Of a stretch of DNA of 64,000 bases, positions 46,072 to 55,456 are shown one piece after another; the first letter of the stretch is position 1; the number at the start of each line of letters is the position of its first letter. Origin of the DNA: Rhizobium sp. (GTDB lineage Bacteria; Pseudomonadota; Alphaproteobacteria; Rhizobiales; Rhizobiaceae). Position numbers and translations under genes: made by a program. The notes below the pieces were generated by a model, which worked only from the letters and a program-made list of their open reading frames with translations, did no database searches and was not told the origin of the DNA. Location: contig JAPZUE010000029.1 in the NCBI GenBank assembly GCA_027533385.1, forward strand, positions 124,001-188,000, written 5' to 3'.

Positions 46072-47511
46072 TCAGATCCCCGTCTGGCCGTCCGAGCCGA
46101 TATAGGCAATGCGCAGCATGTTGGTCGAGCCCGGGGTTCCGAGCGGAACGCCGGCCGACATGATGATACGGTCGCCCGGCTTGCCGAAACCTTCTTCGAC
46201 GACGATGCGGCAGGCGCGGTTGACCATGTCGTCGAGGTCGGTCGGCTCCGACGAGACGACGCAGTGCAGGCCCCAGACGACCGACAGGCGGCGTGCGGTC
46301 TGGATGACCGGCGACAGCGCAATGATCGGCACTTCCGGACGCTCGCGCGAGGCGCGCAAACCTGTGTTGCCCGAAGACGTGTAACAGACGATCGCCTGCA
46401 GGCGCAGCGTTTCGGCAATCTGGCGGGCGGCGAGCGAAATGGCGTCGGCGCCGGTAGCTTCCGGCTGGGCGCGCTGGGCGTAGATGATGCCGGGGTAATG
46501 CGGCTCGCGCTCGACGGTCTCGGCAATCGAGGCCATGGTCGCCACAGCTTCGACCGGATACTGGCCAGATGCCGATTCAGCCGAGAGCATGATGGCGTCG
46601 GCGCCTTCAAAGACGGCGGTCGCAACGTCGGAGACTTCCGCACGGGTCGGGACCGGAGCCGTGATCATCGATTCCAGCATCTGGGTTGCGACGACGACCG
46701 GCTTGCCTTCGCGGCGGCAGGCGCGGATCAGCTGCTTCTGGATGCCGGGCACGCGCTCGAGCGGCATTTCCACGCCAAGGTCACCACGGGCGACCATAAG
46801 GGCGTCGGACAGTTCGATGATTTCGTCGATGCGTTCGATCGCCTGCGGCTTTTCGATCTTGGACATCAGGCCGACGCGGCCCTTGGCGATCTTGCGGACT
46901 TCCGCCAGGTCTTCCGGACGCTGGATGAAGGAGAGTGCCACCCAGTCGACGTCATTGACGGCCAGAACCGCATCGAGGTCGGCGCGGTCCTTGTCGGTCA
47001 AAACGCCGGTCGCGAGAATGGTGTCGGGCAGGCTGACGCCCTTGCGGTCGGAGATCTTGGTGCCCGACACAACGGTCGTCACGATGCTCTTGCCGTCGCA
47101 CTTCTCGGCCTTCAGATGCAGCTTGCCGTCATCGATCAGCAGACGATCGCCGGGCTTTACCGATTCCAGGATTTCCGGATGCGGGAGATAGACGCGGGTC
47201 GCGTCGCCGGGCACGTCCTTGTTGTCGAGCGTAAACGTCTGACCGGCCTTCAGCTCCACGGTGGTCTCGGCGAACTTGCCAACGCGCAGCTTCGGACCCT
47301 GGAGGTCGGCGAGGATGCCGATCGGACGGCCACAGGCGGCCTCGACATTGCGGATGCGCTGAACCAGCGTACGCATCAGATCATGGCTGGCATGGCTCAT
47401 GTTGATGCGGAAAAGATCGGCCCCGGCTTCATGGAGCTTCCGGATCATCGCCTCTTCGGAAGAGGCGGGACCAAGCGTGGCGAGGATCTTTACTTTGCGG
47501 TTTCGCTTCAT
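46072..47511 (-). CDS. pyk: pyruvate kinase
   Basis: Final glycolytic enzyme, phosphoenolpyruvate plus ADP to pyruvate plus ATP. The 479-residue protein shows KILATLGPASSEEAMIRKL, RINMSHASHD, the signature IEKPQAIERIDEII with the catalytic Lys, MVARGDLGVEMPLERVP and the C-domain VCYTSSGNTGLRASRERP. The ATG overlaps the stop of the DUF1036 gene (TGATG), which links expression of the two. Confidence 0.97.
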   Translation of the reverse strand: MKRNRKVKILATLGPASSEEAMIRKLHEAGADLFRINMSHASHDLMRTLVQRIRNVEAACGRPIGILADLQGPKLRVGKFAETTVELKAGQTFTLDNKDVPGDATRVYLPHPEILESVKPGDRLLIDDGKLHLKAEKCDGKSIVTTVVSGTKISDRKGVSLPDTILATGVLTDKDRADLDAVLAVNDVDWVALSFIQRPEDLAEVRKIAKGRVGLMSKIEKPQAIERIDEIIELSDALMVARGDLGVEMPLERVPGIQKQLIRACRREGKPVVVATQMLESMITAPVPTRAEVSDVATAVFEGADAIMLSAESASGQYPVEAVATMASIAETVEREPHYPGIIYAQRAQPEATGADAISLAARQIAETLRLQAIVCYTSSGNTGLRASRERPEVPIIALSPVIQTARRLSVVWGLHCVVSSEPTDLDDMVNRACRIVVEEGFGKPGDRIIMSAGVPLGTPGSTNMLRIAYIGSDGQTGI

Positions 47512-48017
47512 CAGTTCTGGCTTTCCTGGGTGCCCGACGTATCGGACAGCTGGACCATCCAGCTCCCCTGCCTGCCGGTGTCGTATTCCTTGAATCCCAT
47601 CTGCTGATAGCCGCGCGCGAAGCAGTCCTTCACGCCCACGATCTTGAACTCGTTTTCAGCGACACACATGTTGATGTCACCGGTCCAGCGACCACCGCGA
47701 GCGGCATCCTCAGCATAGAGATAATAATAACGCGATTGGAGCTCGCCCTCGATCAGCGTGGCGCAGGTGCCGGCCGGAACCTGCCACCAGCCTTCCGTGA
47801 TCCAGCCCTCTTCCGCCCGGTAGCCGACGGCCACCCCGACAAGGTTCTGCGTACCGTTGCAGACCCTGAATTCGGCGTGAGCGGCATCGGCTGCCAGCAT
47901 GGGCGAAAACAGCGCACCCGCGATCAGGAGGGGCTTCAGAAAACGTGCCTTGGCACGGTCAAAAGTCTGTCTGATCGAGTGATGCACGATTGCCGCCGGA
48001 ACTCCAAAAATGCGCAT
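47511..48017 (-). CDS. DUF1036 exported protein
   Basis: A 168-residue protein with an extended N-terminus, a signal sequence (LKPLLIAGALFSPMLAADAA), and the DUF1036 domain: FRVCNGTQNLVGVAVGY, WITEGWWQVPAGTCATLIEG, YYYLYAEDAARGGRW and NMCVAENEFKIVG with conserved Cys. Function unknown. In Rhizobiales it usually precedes pyk; here the two overlap by one base, which argues for a coupled operon. Confidence 0.88.
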   Translation of the reverse strand: MRIFGVPAAIVHHSIRQTFDRAKARFLKPLLIAGALFSPMLAADAAHAEFRVCNGTQNLVGVAVGYRAEEGWITEGWWQVPAGTCATLIEGELQSRYYYLYAEDAARGGRWTGDINMCVAENEFKIVGVKDCFARGYQQMGFKEYDTGRQGSWMVQLSDTSGTQESQN

Positions 48018-48202
48018 GGGATGCCTTCTTGCGATGCTGACCAGAGAATGTCAACGCAACTCTAATCGATTATATTTTCTGCCTTTGGTCAGTCTCAAAA
48101 CCTATATGTCCGATCTTGGCACAAACGTGACAGCCATGAAAGCTTGCGCTCCCCCATTCCCCATGCGATCAAGCGCTTGTAGCAGCTGATGGCTTCAAAC
48201 TG

Positions 48203-49012
48203 ATGAATGTTTGCCCCGTTTTCGAGATTTTGGAAGGCCGTTTCGACGCCGGCCTCGTGATCCTCGCCGACCACGCCACGAACATCGTTCCCGAACCCTA
48301 TGACAAGCTTGGTCTGCCCGACAGCGCCTTTGGTCGACACATTGCCTATGACATCGGCATCGAGCCGCTGACCCGCCTGCTGGCAGCGCGTCTTGGTGTC
48401 CCGGCTGTCATGTCGCGCTTTTCCCGTCTTTTGATCGATCCGAATCGCGGCGAAGACGACCCGACCATCATCATGCGCATTTCCGACGGCGCCATCATCC
48501 CCGGCAATCATCCGATCACGCCTGAAGAATGGCAGCACCGCATCGACACCTATCACCGGCCCTATCACAGGGCGGTCTCGGAGGTAATCGCCAAGGTCGC
48601 GGCGGCCTCCGGCAAGGCGCCGCTGGTACTGTCGCTGCATTCCTACACACCGGCATGGAAGGGCGTGCCCCGCCCATGGCATGCAGCGGTTCTCTGGGAT
48701 ACCGATGCCCGGGCCGTCCGCCCGCTGATTGAAGAACTGGAAGCCGCTGGAGACATCCTCGTCGGCGACAATGAACCCTATGACGGGGCGCTGAAGGGCG
48801 ACACCATGTATCGCCACTGCATGATGAAGGGCATCCCGCATGCGTTGCTGGAGGTCCGGCAGGATCTGATCGCGGACGAGGCCGGTGTCGCCGCCTGGGC
48901 AGACCGGCTGGCACCGATCTTCGAACGCCTCAATGCCGACCCGAAGCTGCACGAGTATGAGATCCATGCCTCGCGCACCGGCCCCTACCCCACCCAACCC
49001 ATTGCGCCCTGA
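48203..49012 (+). CDS. N-formylglutamate amidohydrolase family protein
   Basis: A 269-residue zinc amidohydrolase: LVILADHATNIVPEPYDKLG, HIAYDIGIEPLTRLLAARLG, SRLLIDPNRGEDDPTII, LSLHSYTPAW and LLEVRQDLI mark the FGase family. It may release formate or act on N-formyl or related amides; no hut genes are nearby, so a role in histidine breakdown is not supported. A divergent gap of 185 bases separates it from the DUF1036 gene. DUF1244 follows after 11 bases. Confidence 0.9.
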   Translation: MNVCPVFEILEGRFDAGLVILADHATNIVPEPYDKLGLPDSAFGRHIAYDIGIEPLTRLLAARLGVPAVMSRFSRLLIDPNRGEDDPTIIMRISDGAIIPGNHPITPEEWQHRIDTYHRPYHRAVSEVIAKVAAASGKAPLVLSLHSYTPAWKGVPRPWHAAVLWDTDARAVRPLIEELEAAGDILVGDNEPYDGALKGDTMYRHCMMKGIPHALLEVRQDLIADEAGVAAWADRLAPIFERLNADPKLHEYEIHASRTGPYPTQPIAP

Positions 49013-49023
49013 AGGAGGACAGC

Positions 49024-49329
49024 ATGACGCTCCCGACCAAGGACCAGCAGACAGAACTCGAAGCCGCCGCCTTCCGCCGGCTCGTCTCCCATCTGCGCAA
49101 CCGCCCCGAGGTGCAGAACATCGATCTGATGAACCTCGCCGGCTTCTGCCGCAATTGCCTTTCCAACTGGTATCTCGACGCAGCGAAGGACAAGGGCCTA
49201 GACCTCTCCAGGGACGAAAGCCGCGAGATCGTCTACGGCATGCCCTATGATGAGTGGAAAGCGCTTCACCAGCGCGAAGCGACCACCGAGCAACAGCAGG
49301 CCTTCGAGCAGAACCGCCCGAAGGAATGA
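49024..49329 (+). CDS. DUF1244 family protein
   Basis: A 101-residue alpha-helical protein (AAAFRRLVSHLRNRPEVQNI, MNLAGFCRNCLSNWYLDAA with a conserved CxxC, IVYGMPYDEWKA). The family occurs across alpha- and gammaproteobacteria without a known function. A very strong ribosome site GAAGGAGGAC precedes the ATG. It sits between the amidohydrolase and gapR on the same strand. Confidence 0.9.
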   Translation: MTLPTKDQQTELEAAAFRRLVSHLRNRPEVQNIDLMNLAGFCRNCLSNWYLDAAKDKGLDLSRDESREIVYGMPYDEWKALHQREATTEQQQAFEQNRPKE

Positions 49330-49435
49330 CGCGTGCCTCAAGCTTTGGGGCTTGACGCGGACCGCGCTTCGCGGCACGTGAACGCCACGATAACCCATCC
49401 CGAAAATGCCATCCCCGCAGTGAAGGAGATTGCCC

Positions 49436-49702
49436 ATGTCTGATGCCGCCCACGGCGTCGCCCGCGACCAGCTCCGTGCCTTTGTCGAACGCATCGAGCG
49501 CCTGGAAGAAGAAAAGAAGACCATCGCCGACGACATCAAGGACGTCTACGGCGAAGCCAAGGCCATGGGCTTCGACACCAAGATCCTCAAGAAGGTCATC
49601 GCCCTTCGCAAGAAGGACGATCAGGAACGCATGGAAGAGGACCTGATCCTCGACACCTACCTGCATGCGCTGGGCATGATCGAGAGCCCGCCGGAAGGCT
49701 GA
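49436..49702 (+). CDS. gapR: GapR family nucleoid-associated protein (DUF2312)
   Basis: An 88-residue, all-helical protein starting [20 protein letters not shown], with [20 protein letters not shown] and [18 protein letters not shown]. It matches Caulobacter GapR, a tetrameric clamp that binds AT-rich or overtwisted DNA ahead of replication forks. GAAGGAGATTG lies upstream of the ATG at 49436; an ATG two codons earlier is less well placed. A bidirectional terminator follows. Confidence 0.93.
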   Translation: MSDAAHGVARDQLRAFVERIERLEEEKKTIADDIKDVYGEAKAMGFDTKILKKVIALRKKDDQERMEEDLILDTYLHALGMIESPPEG

Positions 49703-49726
49703 GGCATCCTCGCTGCGACCAACAAA

Positions 49727-49749
49727 AAACCCGCCGGTCCGGCGGGTTT
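49727..49749. terminator. bidirectional terminator after gapR
   Basis: AAACCCGCCGG, one T, CCGGCGGGTTT: perfect 11-base arms with flanking A and T runs, between the converging gapR and DUF882 genes. Confidence 0.92.
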
Positions 49750-49780
49750 CTTTTTGTCTGCAATTTGGATGTGCTGGTGA

Positions 49781-51661
49781 TCAGGGCGCGCCGAAGCGGC
49801 TCGGGTCGATCGTGGTCGCGTCGAGGCGGAAACCATCCGGAACGGCCGTGGCAGGGGCAACGAGCGAGCGCGACACGACGCGCGGCGCCTTGACTGGCTT
49901 GGCGACGGATTCGAACCTGCCCTGGTTCAGCGCCCACTGCTCGATCATGCTCTTGGTCAGCTTGGTGCCGCCATACATGGCCATATGCGCGCGCTCGGCA
50001 TCTTCCTGACCCGGACGTCCACCCTTCTTCGGCAGCGCCGCATCGGCATTCGGGACCGGCTCGGAGGGTGCATCGAACATGTCGCCGAACTGCGTGGTCG
50101 ATTCCACCACGGCTTCCGGCTGCGGCGGGATTGCGGCAACTTCGACCGGCTTCTCAGCCGGTGCCGAAGCGGCACGGAGTTCGGCTTGCGCAGGCGCACT
50201 CGACGGCACCGGAGCGGCCATTTCCGGCATGCTGCCGTTCTCGAGCGCAGCCGCAGCCTCCGGCGACAGGATCGCCTGCTCGACTTCATCGATCTCCGCC
50301 TCGGCTTCAGCCTGTGCAGAGGCAAGCAGCGCTTCGGCAACCTGCGGGCGCGCCGCCGGCACGGGAACGGTCATTCCATCGGCAAGCACCATGGCATCGG
50401 CATTCGGGTCGATCGATGCGGTCATCACGCCCTGCTCGGCTACACCAGGCTCGGGTCTGCTGAGCAGCGTCGGGACAGGGACATCCATCGCGGCGAGGTC
50501 GGCGAATTCGTCTGAAGGCGCAGCAGCCGGAACCGGCACACCGCTGGCCACTTCACGCAAGGCATCCTCTGCCGCATTGCGCGGCGGCTGATAGAGCGCG
50601 ACGGCAAGGCTGTTGTCAGCCGGGCGAAGGGCCGGACGTGCCTGCGGAACGGGCGCGGCAGAAGCATCGACGCCGGGAAGGGTATTTGCGACCATGACCG
50701 GCTCGGTCGCCGTCACGACAGGCTGCTCACGCGGGGCGGCAGGAGCCTGCTGCGGCTGGGCGACAGCCGGACGCGCTGCGGGTTCCGGAATATCCTCGAC
50801 CTCATCCTCATCACCACCACCAAACAGCATGGCGAGGAAGTTGCGCGGACGCGAAGAGGACTGCTCCTCGGCGATCATGACGGTGTTGCCCGAGGCGACG
50901 CGACGCTTGTACTCCGCAAGCGCCTGCTGGTAGCCCGGCAGCGGCCTGCCGTCGGAAGGAATATGAACGGTTTTGCCATCGGGGAAGAGGCGGACGAGAT
51001 CCTGGCGGCTCATGCGCGGCCACGCGCGAACGCCTGCGACGTCCATGTGCACGAAGGGCGAGCCGGAATTCGGATAATAGCCCACGCCGCCGGCCTGCAT
51101 CTTCACGCCGATTTCGCGCAACGTCTTGAGCGGCACACCGGGAATGTAGAAGTCCATCGCCGTGCCGCGCATGTGCTGGCTTTCCTTGGCGACACCCTTC
51201 GAGCGCGAACGCAGCATGTTGTTGGTGGCCGGCGAACGATAGGCGGAGACGACCTTGATATAACCCTTGGCGCGCGACTGGCGGTAGACTTCCCAGACCA
51301 GGTCGAAGAGGCGCGGATCCATCTTCGTCGGCTCGTTGCGACGCCAGTCACGAAGAATATAGTTGAGCTGTTTCAGACCCTTGGGGTCGTAGCGGCCGTT
51401 GCGCTTGAAGGTGATCGAGGCGCGCTCGCCGGTGTGAACGAATTCGATGTTGAGCGTTCGGGTCTCGGCTTGCGCCGAACCGGGGGCTGCCAGAAGACCA
51501 CCAAGGCCCATCAGAACGATGGCGAAAAGCGAAAGCAGCAGCTTCGCTGCGAACTGCGCAGACGCAAGCCGGGTGTTGCGCCCGATCTGCGTGTGGAGCG
51601 CGCTGATGTCCTGCGATGCCTGCAATGCAATCCCCGTCCGAAAGACTACGTCCCACGCCAA
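49781..51661 (-). CDS. DUF882/YcbK-type peptidase-like protein with long Pro/Ala tail
   Basis: A 626-residue exported or membrane-anchored protein. After a hydrophobic segment (LLLSLFAIVLMGLGGLLAAP) comes a DUF882 domain at about 70-225 related to M15 peptidases: VVSAYRSPATNNMLR, SQHMRGTAMDFYIPG and PFVHMDVAGVRAWP hold the metal ligands His and Asp. The remaining 400 residues are low-complexity Pro/Ala/Glu. It probably acts on peptidoglycan. The TTG start at 51661 is weakly supported. It lies downstream of the response regulator gene on the same strand, 152 bases away. Confidence 0.82.
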   Translation of the reverse strand: MAWDVVFRTGIALQASQDISALHTQIGRNTRLASAQFAAKLLLSLFAIVLMGLGGLLAAPGSAQAETRTLNIEFVHTGERASITFKRNGRYDPKGLKQLNYILRDWRRNEPTKMDPRLFDLVWEVYRQSRAKGYIKVVSAYRSPATNNMLRSRSKGVAKESQHMRGTAMDFYIPGVPLKTLREIGVKMQAGGVGYYPNSGSPFVHMDVAGVRAWPRMSRQDLVRLFPDGKTVHIPSDGRPLPGYQQALAEYKRRVASGNTVMIAEEQSSSRPRNFLAMLFGGGDEDEVEDIPEPAARPAVAQPQQAPAAPREQPVVTATEPVMVANTLPGVDASAAPVPQARPALRPADNSLAVALYQPPRNAAEDALREVASGVPVPAAAPSDEFADLAAMDVPVPTLLSRPEPGVAEQGVMTASIDPNADAMVLADGMTVPVPAARPQVAEALLASAQAEAEAEIDEVEQAILSPEAAAALENGSMPEMAAPVPSSAPAQAELRAASAPAEKPVEVAAIPPQPEAVVESTTQFGDMFDAPSEPVPNADAALPKKGGRPGQEDAERAHMAMYGGTKLTKSMIEQWALNQGRFESVAKPVKAPRVVSRSLVAPATAVPDGFRLDATTIDPSRFGAP

Positions 51662-51763
51662 CTCGAATGAACGTCAAATGCGGTCATACCATGGCAAATT
51701 TGCCACATCCGCACAAGCTGTCCGTTTATAGTGAACGCTTGCCTAACAAATGCTTAGCCTCTT

Positions 51764-51783
51764 GGTAAGCGATTAAGCTTACC
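51764..51783. promoter_or_regulatory. inverted repeat upstream of the DUF882 gene
   Basis: GGTAAGC and GCTTACC form a perfect 7-base inverted repeat with a 6-base spacer, 103 bases upstream of the DUF882 start and 31 bases after the regulator stop. Without a T run it looks like an operator rather than a terminator. Confidence 0.4.
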
Positions 51784-51813
51784 CCAGAGTTAACATCGGA
51801 CGGTTGAGGTAGA

Positions 51814-53331
51814 TCAAGCAGCATCCTTCTGCGGATCGTCGGGGTCGATCCCGTAATCCTTCAGCTTGCGATACAGCGTGGAGCGGCCAATGCCGAGTTT
51901 CCGGGCCACCTGGCTCATCTGACCCCGGTAGAACTTCAGCGCGAAGCGGATCAGTTCCTCCTCGATTTCGGCCAGCTTGCGGACATTTCCGGCCTGATCG
52001 GTACTGACGATCACATTGGCCGATTGGGCTGCGCCGAAACCTGTGGATGGAGCAGAATAGCCGCTCGTGAAGCCGGCAGTGCGCTCGGCAAGGGCAGCCT
52101 GAACCTTGGCGATCGGGCTCGGCTCGTGCAGGACCGCCTGCGGCTCCGCTCCCGGTGTCGCGCCACGGTTGCTCTTCACCTGGGCCACGACCTGAGGGAA
52201 GTCGCTCTCCCTGAGGCTCGTTCCTTCGGCAAGAACCACGGCGCGAAAAATGGCGTTTTCCAGCTGTCGCGTATTGCCCGGCCAATCGAACGAGGTGAGA
52301 AGGGCCAGAGCAGAGGGATCGATCTGCAGCGTCCGCGGCAGACGCTGTTCCAGCGAGAAGCGCTCGACAAAGGCCCGGACGAGATGCGGAATGTCTTCCT
52401 TGCGGCGGCGAAGGGCAGCGATGGTGATCGGGAAGACATTGACGCGGTAATACAGATCCTCGCGGAACCGGCTGGCCTTCACCTCCTCGATCAGATCCTT
52501 GTTGGTTGCGAGGATGAGACGCACATTCGCCTTCAACGCTCGTTGCAGTCCACTGCGATGCACCTCACCGGTTTGCACGATTTCAAGCAGACGCATCTGC
52601 CCAACGGCCGGTAACTCGCTGATTTCCTCTATGAAAAGCGTACCGCCCTCGGCTTCGGCAAATTTGCCCGTCAGATTTTCGCTGCCAAACAGCACCTCCT
52701 CGATCTGGCCGGGCGAGATGGCATTGCAGTTCACCGCAACGAAGGGACGAGACGAGCGGTCGCTTGCGGCATGGATGGCACGCGCGACGAGCTCCTTGCC
52801 GACACCTGCCTCCCCTTCGAGCATGACCGGAATGGTGGATTGCGCCGCCCGGCGGCCGAGTTCGACCACGCGGGACATGGCAGCGCTGGCGGCGACCACA
52901 TCCGCAAAACTGACCGAGCCGCTGCGGGCGCGGCGGGGAGTACGTCCCTGAAGACTGGTGCGATGGATCTTGAGCGCAGACTCGATGGCGCCGATCAGCC
53001 GCTCCTGGGCGATCGGCTTGACCAAGAAGTCGAAAGCACCCGCACGCACGGCATCAAGCGCCGTCTCCGTCGCCCCCTCCGTGGTGCAGACGATTACGGG
53101 CACGGCCGGATTGATTTCCGCCAGCACGGGGATGACGCTCGGATTGAGCCCTTCGGCCCAGGTCGCGTCGAGAACCACGACGCTGATCTGATCGCGGTAA
53201 CGGCGAAAGAGCTCGATTCCCGCATGGGCGGTATCGGCGACGTGAACGGCATGACCGTGCGCTTCGATCGCAGCCTTCATGCTGCGGCGCTCGGCGGCAT
53301 CTTCATCGATGAGTAGAATCTGTGCGGTCAA
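51814..53331 (-). CDS. NtrC-type response regulator lacking the GAFTGA loop
   Basis: A 505-residue protein with a receiver domain (1-120: acidic pair in LLIDEDAAE, phospho-acceptor in VVVLDATW, Lys in LVKPI), an AAA+ domain (about 150-385: Walker A GEAGVGKE, Walker B GGTLFIEEIS, WPGNTRQLENAI) and a Fis-type HTH at the end (QVARKLGIGRSTLYRKLKDY). Where sigma-54 activators have GHEKGAFTGA it reads FGSENLTGKFAEA, about nine residues shorter, so contact with sigma-54 is unlikely. No sensor kinase is adjacent. It is divergent from pepF. Confidence 0.9.
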   Translation of the reverse strand: MTAQILLIDEDAAERRSMKAAIEAHGHAVHVADTAHAGIELFRRYRDQISVVVLDATWAEGLNPSVIPVLAEINPAVPVIVCTTEGATETALDAVRAGAFDFLVKPIAQERLIGAIESALKIHRTSLQGRTPRRARSGSVSFADVVAASAAMSRVVELGRRAAQSTIPVMLEGEAGVGKELVARAIHAASDRSSRPFVAVNCNAISPGQIEEVLFGSENLTGKFAEAEGGTLFIEEISELPAVGQMRLLEIVQTGEVHRSGLQRALKANVRLILATNKDLIEEVKASRFREDLYYRVNVFPITIAALRRRKEDIPHLVRAFVERFSLEQRLPRTLQIDPSALALLTSFDWPGNTRQLENAIFRAVVLAEGTSLRESDFPQVVAQVKSNRGATPGAEPQAVLHEPSPIAKVQAALAERTAGFTSGYSAPSTGFGAAQSANVIVSTDQAGNVRKLAEIEEELIRFALKFYRGQMSQVARKLGIGRSTLYRKLKDYGIDPDDPQKDAA

Positions 53332-53435
53332 CTTGCGCTCCCCGGGGATGTTTTGGCGCCTTTGCGCTCCTGGGTTATCGCGGGGAGACTGCCAGAAAGG
53401 CCTGAAGATGTTCTTGGGAGAAAGCCTAACATTTT

Positions 53436-53452
53436 AACGGTCCTTAACCGTT
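53436..53452. promoter_or_regulatory. inverted repeat in the regulator/pepF divergent region
   Basis: AACGGT-CCTTA-ACCGTT, 6-base arms with a 5-base spacer, lies 105 bases upstream of the regulator start and 132 bases upstream of pepF. It could be the operator of the divergent regulator; binding is untested. Confidence 0.4.
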
Positions 53453-53583
53453 TATGGCACAATCCACAGACGCGCTGCGGCAAACGGCGCGGTCAGGTCG
53501 CATCACACCGGCACACCCGGCTGCTTGCCCATCGCCGGGCGACTGACTACATCTCCGGAACACACGAGAGAAAGGACGTCACC

Positions 53584-55434
53584 ATGATGATCGACCGTCG
53601 CCCCGCCTTGAGCCCGGCAAACCCGGCTTCCGCGAGCGGAAATCAGAACCTTGGCGACCTTCCCGTCTGGAAGCTCGAGGATCTCTATCCCGGCCAGACC
53701 TCTGCCGAGTTCCTAGGGGCTGTCGAAAAGGCAGGCTCGGATGCACTCGCCTTTGAAAGCAAGTGGAAGGGCAAGCTCTCGATCGCGCTGGAAACCGTCG
53801 GCGAAAACTCGCTCGCCCAGGCGCTGCGCGAGATGGACGCGCTCGAAGACCTGCTTGGCCGCATCGCCTCTTACGCCGGCCTGACCTATTATTCCGACAT
53901 GACCAATCCGGCGAACGGCAAGTTCTTCGGCGACATCCAGGCAAAGCTGACAGACATGTCGGCCCGCCTTCTGTTCTTCCCGCTGGAACTGAACCGCCTG
54001 TCCGACGACGCCGTCGATGCTGCGATGGACCGCGATCCGGCCCTCGCCCATTTCCGCCCCTGGATCGTGGATCTGCGCAAGGACAAGCCCTTCCAGCTCG
54101 ATGACCGCATCGAGCAACTTTTCCTCGAAAAGTCCCAGACGGGCGCTGCCGCCTTCAACCGGCTGTTCGACGAGACGCTTGCCGCACTCCGCTTCAAGGT
54201 CGGCGAAGACGAGATGCCGCTCGAGCCGACGCTCACGCTTTTGCAGGATGCCAATCCGGAAAAGCGCAAGCTGGCTGCAGAAGCCCTGTCGAGGACGTTC
54301 AAGGAAAACATTCGCATCTTCACTTTGGTGACCAACACGCTCGCCAAGGACAAGGATATCTCCGACCGCTGGCGCGGCTTCGACGATATCGCCGACAGCC
54401 GTCATTTGGCCAACCGTGTCGAACGCGAAGTCGTCGATGCGCTCGCCGAAGCGGTACGTGAAGCCTATCCGCGCCTGTCGCACCGCTACTACAAGATGAA
54501 AGCGAAGTGGCTCGGCATGGACCAGATGAATTTCTGGGACCGCAATGCGCCGCTCGCCGAAACACCGGACAGACTGATTTCCTGGGATGAGGCCAAGAAC
54601 ATGGTGCTGTCAGCCTATGGCGGCTTCGCGCCTGAAATGGCAGAGATCGCGGGCCGTTTCTTTGACGGCGGCTGGATTGATGCCCCGGCTCGCCCCGGCA
54701 AGGCCCCGGGCGCCTTCGCCCATCCGACGGTGCCTTCCGCTCACCCCTATGTTCTGGTCAACTATCTCGGCAAGCCGCGCGATGTCATGACGCTCGCCCA
54801 TGAACTCGGCCACGGCGTGCATCAGGTGCTCGCCGGCGGCCAGGGTGCCCTGATGTGCCAGACCCCACTGACCCTCGCCGAAACTGCGTCCGTCTTCGGC
54901 GAAATGCTGACCTTCCGCGCCCTTCTCGACAAGACGACCGACAAACGCGAACGCAAGGCCATGCTCGCCCAGAAGGTCGAGGACATGATCAACACGGTCG
55001 TGCGCCAGATCGCCTTCTACCAGTTCGAGCGCAAGATCCACACGGCCCGCAAGGACGGCGAACTGACCGCAGAAAAGATCGGCGAACTCTGGCTCTCGGT
55101 CCAGTCGGAAAGCCTCGGGCCGGCAATCAAGATCTCGGAAGGCTATGAGACCTGGTGGGCCTATATTCCCCACTTCATCCACTCGCCCTTCTACGTTTAC
55201 GCCTATGCCTTTGGCGACTGCCTGGTAAACTCGCTTTATGCCGTCTACCAGAACGCCGACCAGGGCTTCCAGGACAAGTACTTCGCGCTCTTGAAGGCCG
55301 GAGGCACCAAGCACCATTCGGAGCTTCTGGCTCCGTTCGGCCTCGATGCCACCGATCCGTCGTTCTGGGCCAAGGGTCTGTCGATGATCGAGGGGCTGAT
55401 CGACGAGCTGGAAGCGCTAGATAAGGCAGCCTGA
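53584..55434 (+). CDS. pepF: oligoendopeptidase F (M3 family)
   Basis: Cytoplasmic zinc metallopeptidase cutting oligopeptides of about 7-17 residues. The 616-residue protein begins MMIDRRPALSPANPASASGN, has the PepF core ALREMDALEDLLGRIASYAGL, and the zinc site HELGH at residues 406-410 in TLAHELGHGVHQVL, with the third ligand Glu in LAETASVFGEM. AAAGGACG precedes the ATG; the frame is open further upstream without a ribosome site. It heads the pepF-pabB-pabC run. Confidence 0.94.
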   Translation: MMIDRRPALSPANPASASGNQNLGDLPVWKLEDLYPGQTSAEFLGAVEKAGSDALAFESKWKGKLSIALETVGENSLAQALREMDALEDLLGRIASYAGLTYYSDMTNPANGKFFGDIQAKLTDMSARLLFFPLELNRLSDDAVDAAMDRDPALAHFRPWIVDLRKDKPFQLDDRIEQLFLEKSQTGAAAFNRLFDETLAALRFKVGEDEMPLEPTLTLLQDANPEKRKLAAEALSRTFKENIRIFTLVTNTLAKDKDISDRWRGFDDIADSRHLANRVEREVVDALAEAVREAYPRLSHRYYKMKAKWLGMDQMNFWDRNAPLAETPDRLISWDEAKNMVLSAYGGFAPEMAEIAGRFFDGGWIDAPARPGKAPGAFAHPTVPSAHPYVLVNYLGKPRDVMTLAHELGHGVHQVLAGGQGALMCQTPLTLAETASVFGEMLTFRALLDKTTDKRERKAMLAQKVEDMINTVVRQIAFYQFERKIHTARKDGELTAEKIGELWLSVQSESLGPAIKISEGYETWWAYIPHFIHSPFYVYAYAFGDCLVNSLYAVYQNADQGFQDKYFALLKAGGTKHHSELLAPFGLDATDPSFWAKGLSMIEGLIDELEALDKAA

Positions 55435-55456
55435 ACAGCGGAGCTGCCGACATACC

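Noticed and set aside
48203..49012. Histidine utilisation (hut) gene
   Set aside because: The product belongs to the N-formylglutamate amidohydrolase family, but no hutH, hutU, hutI or regulator lies nearby.
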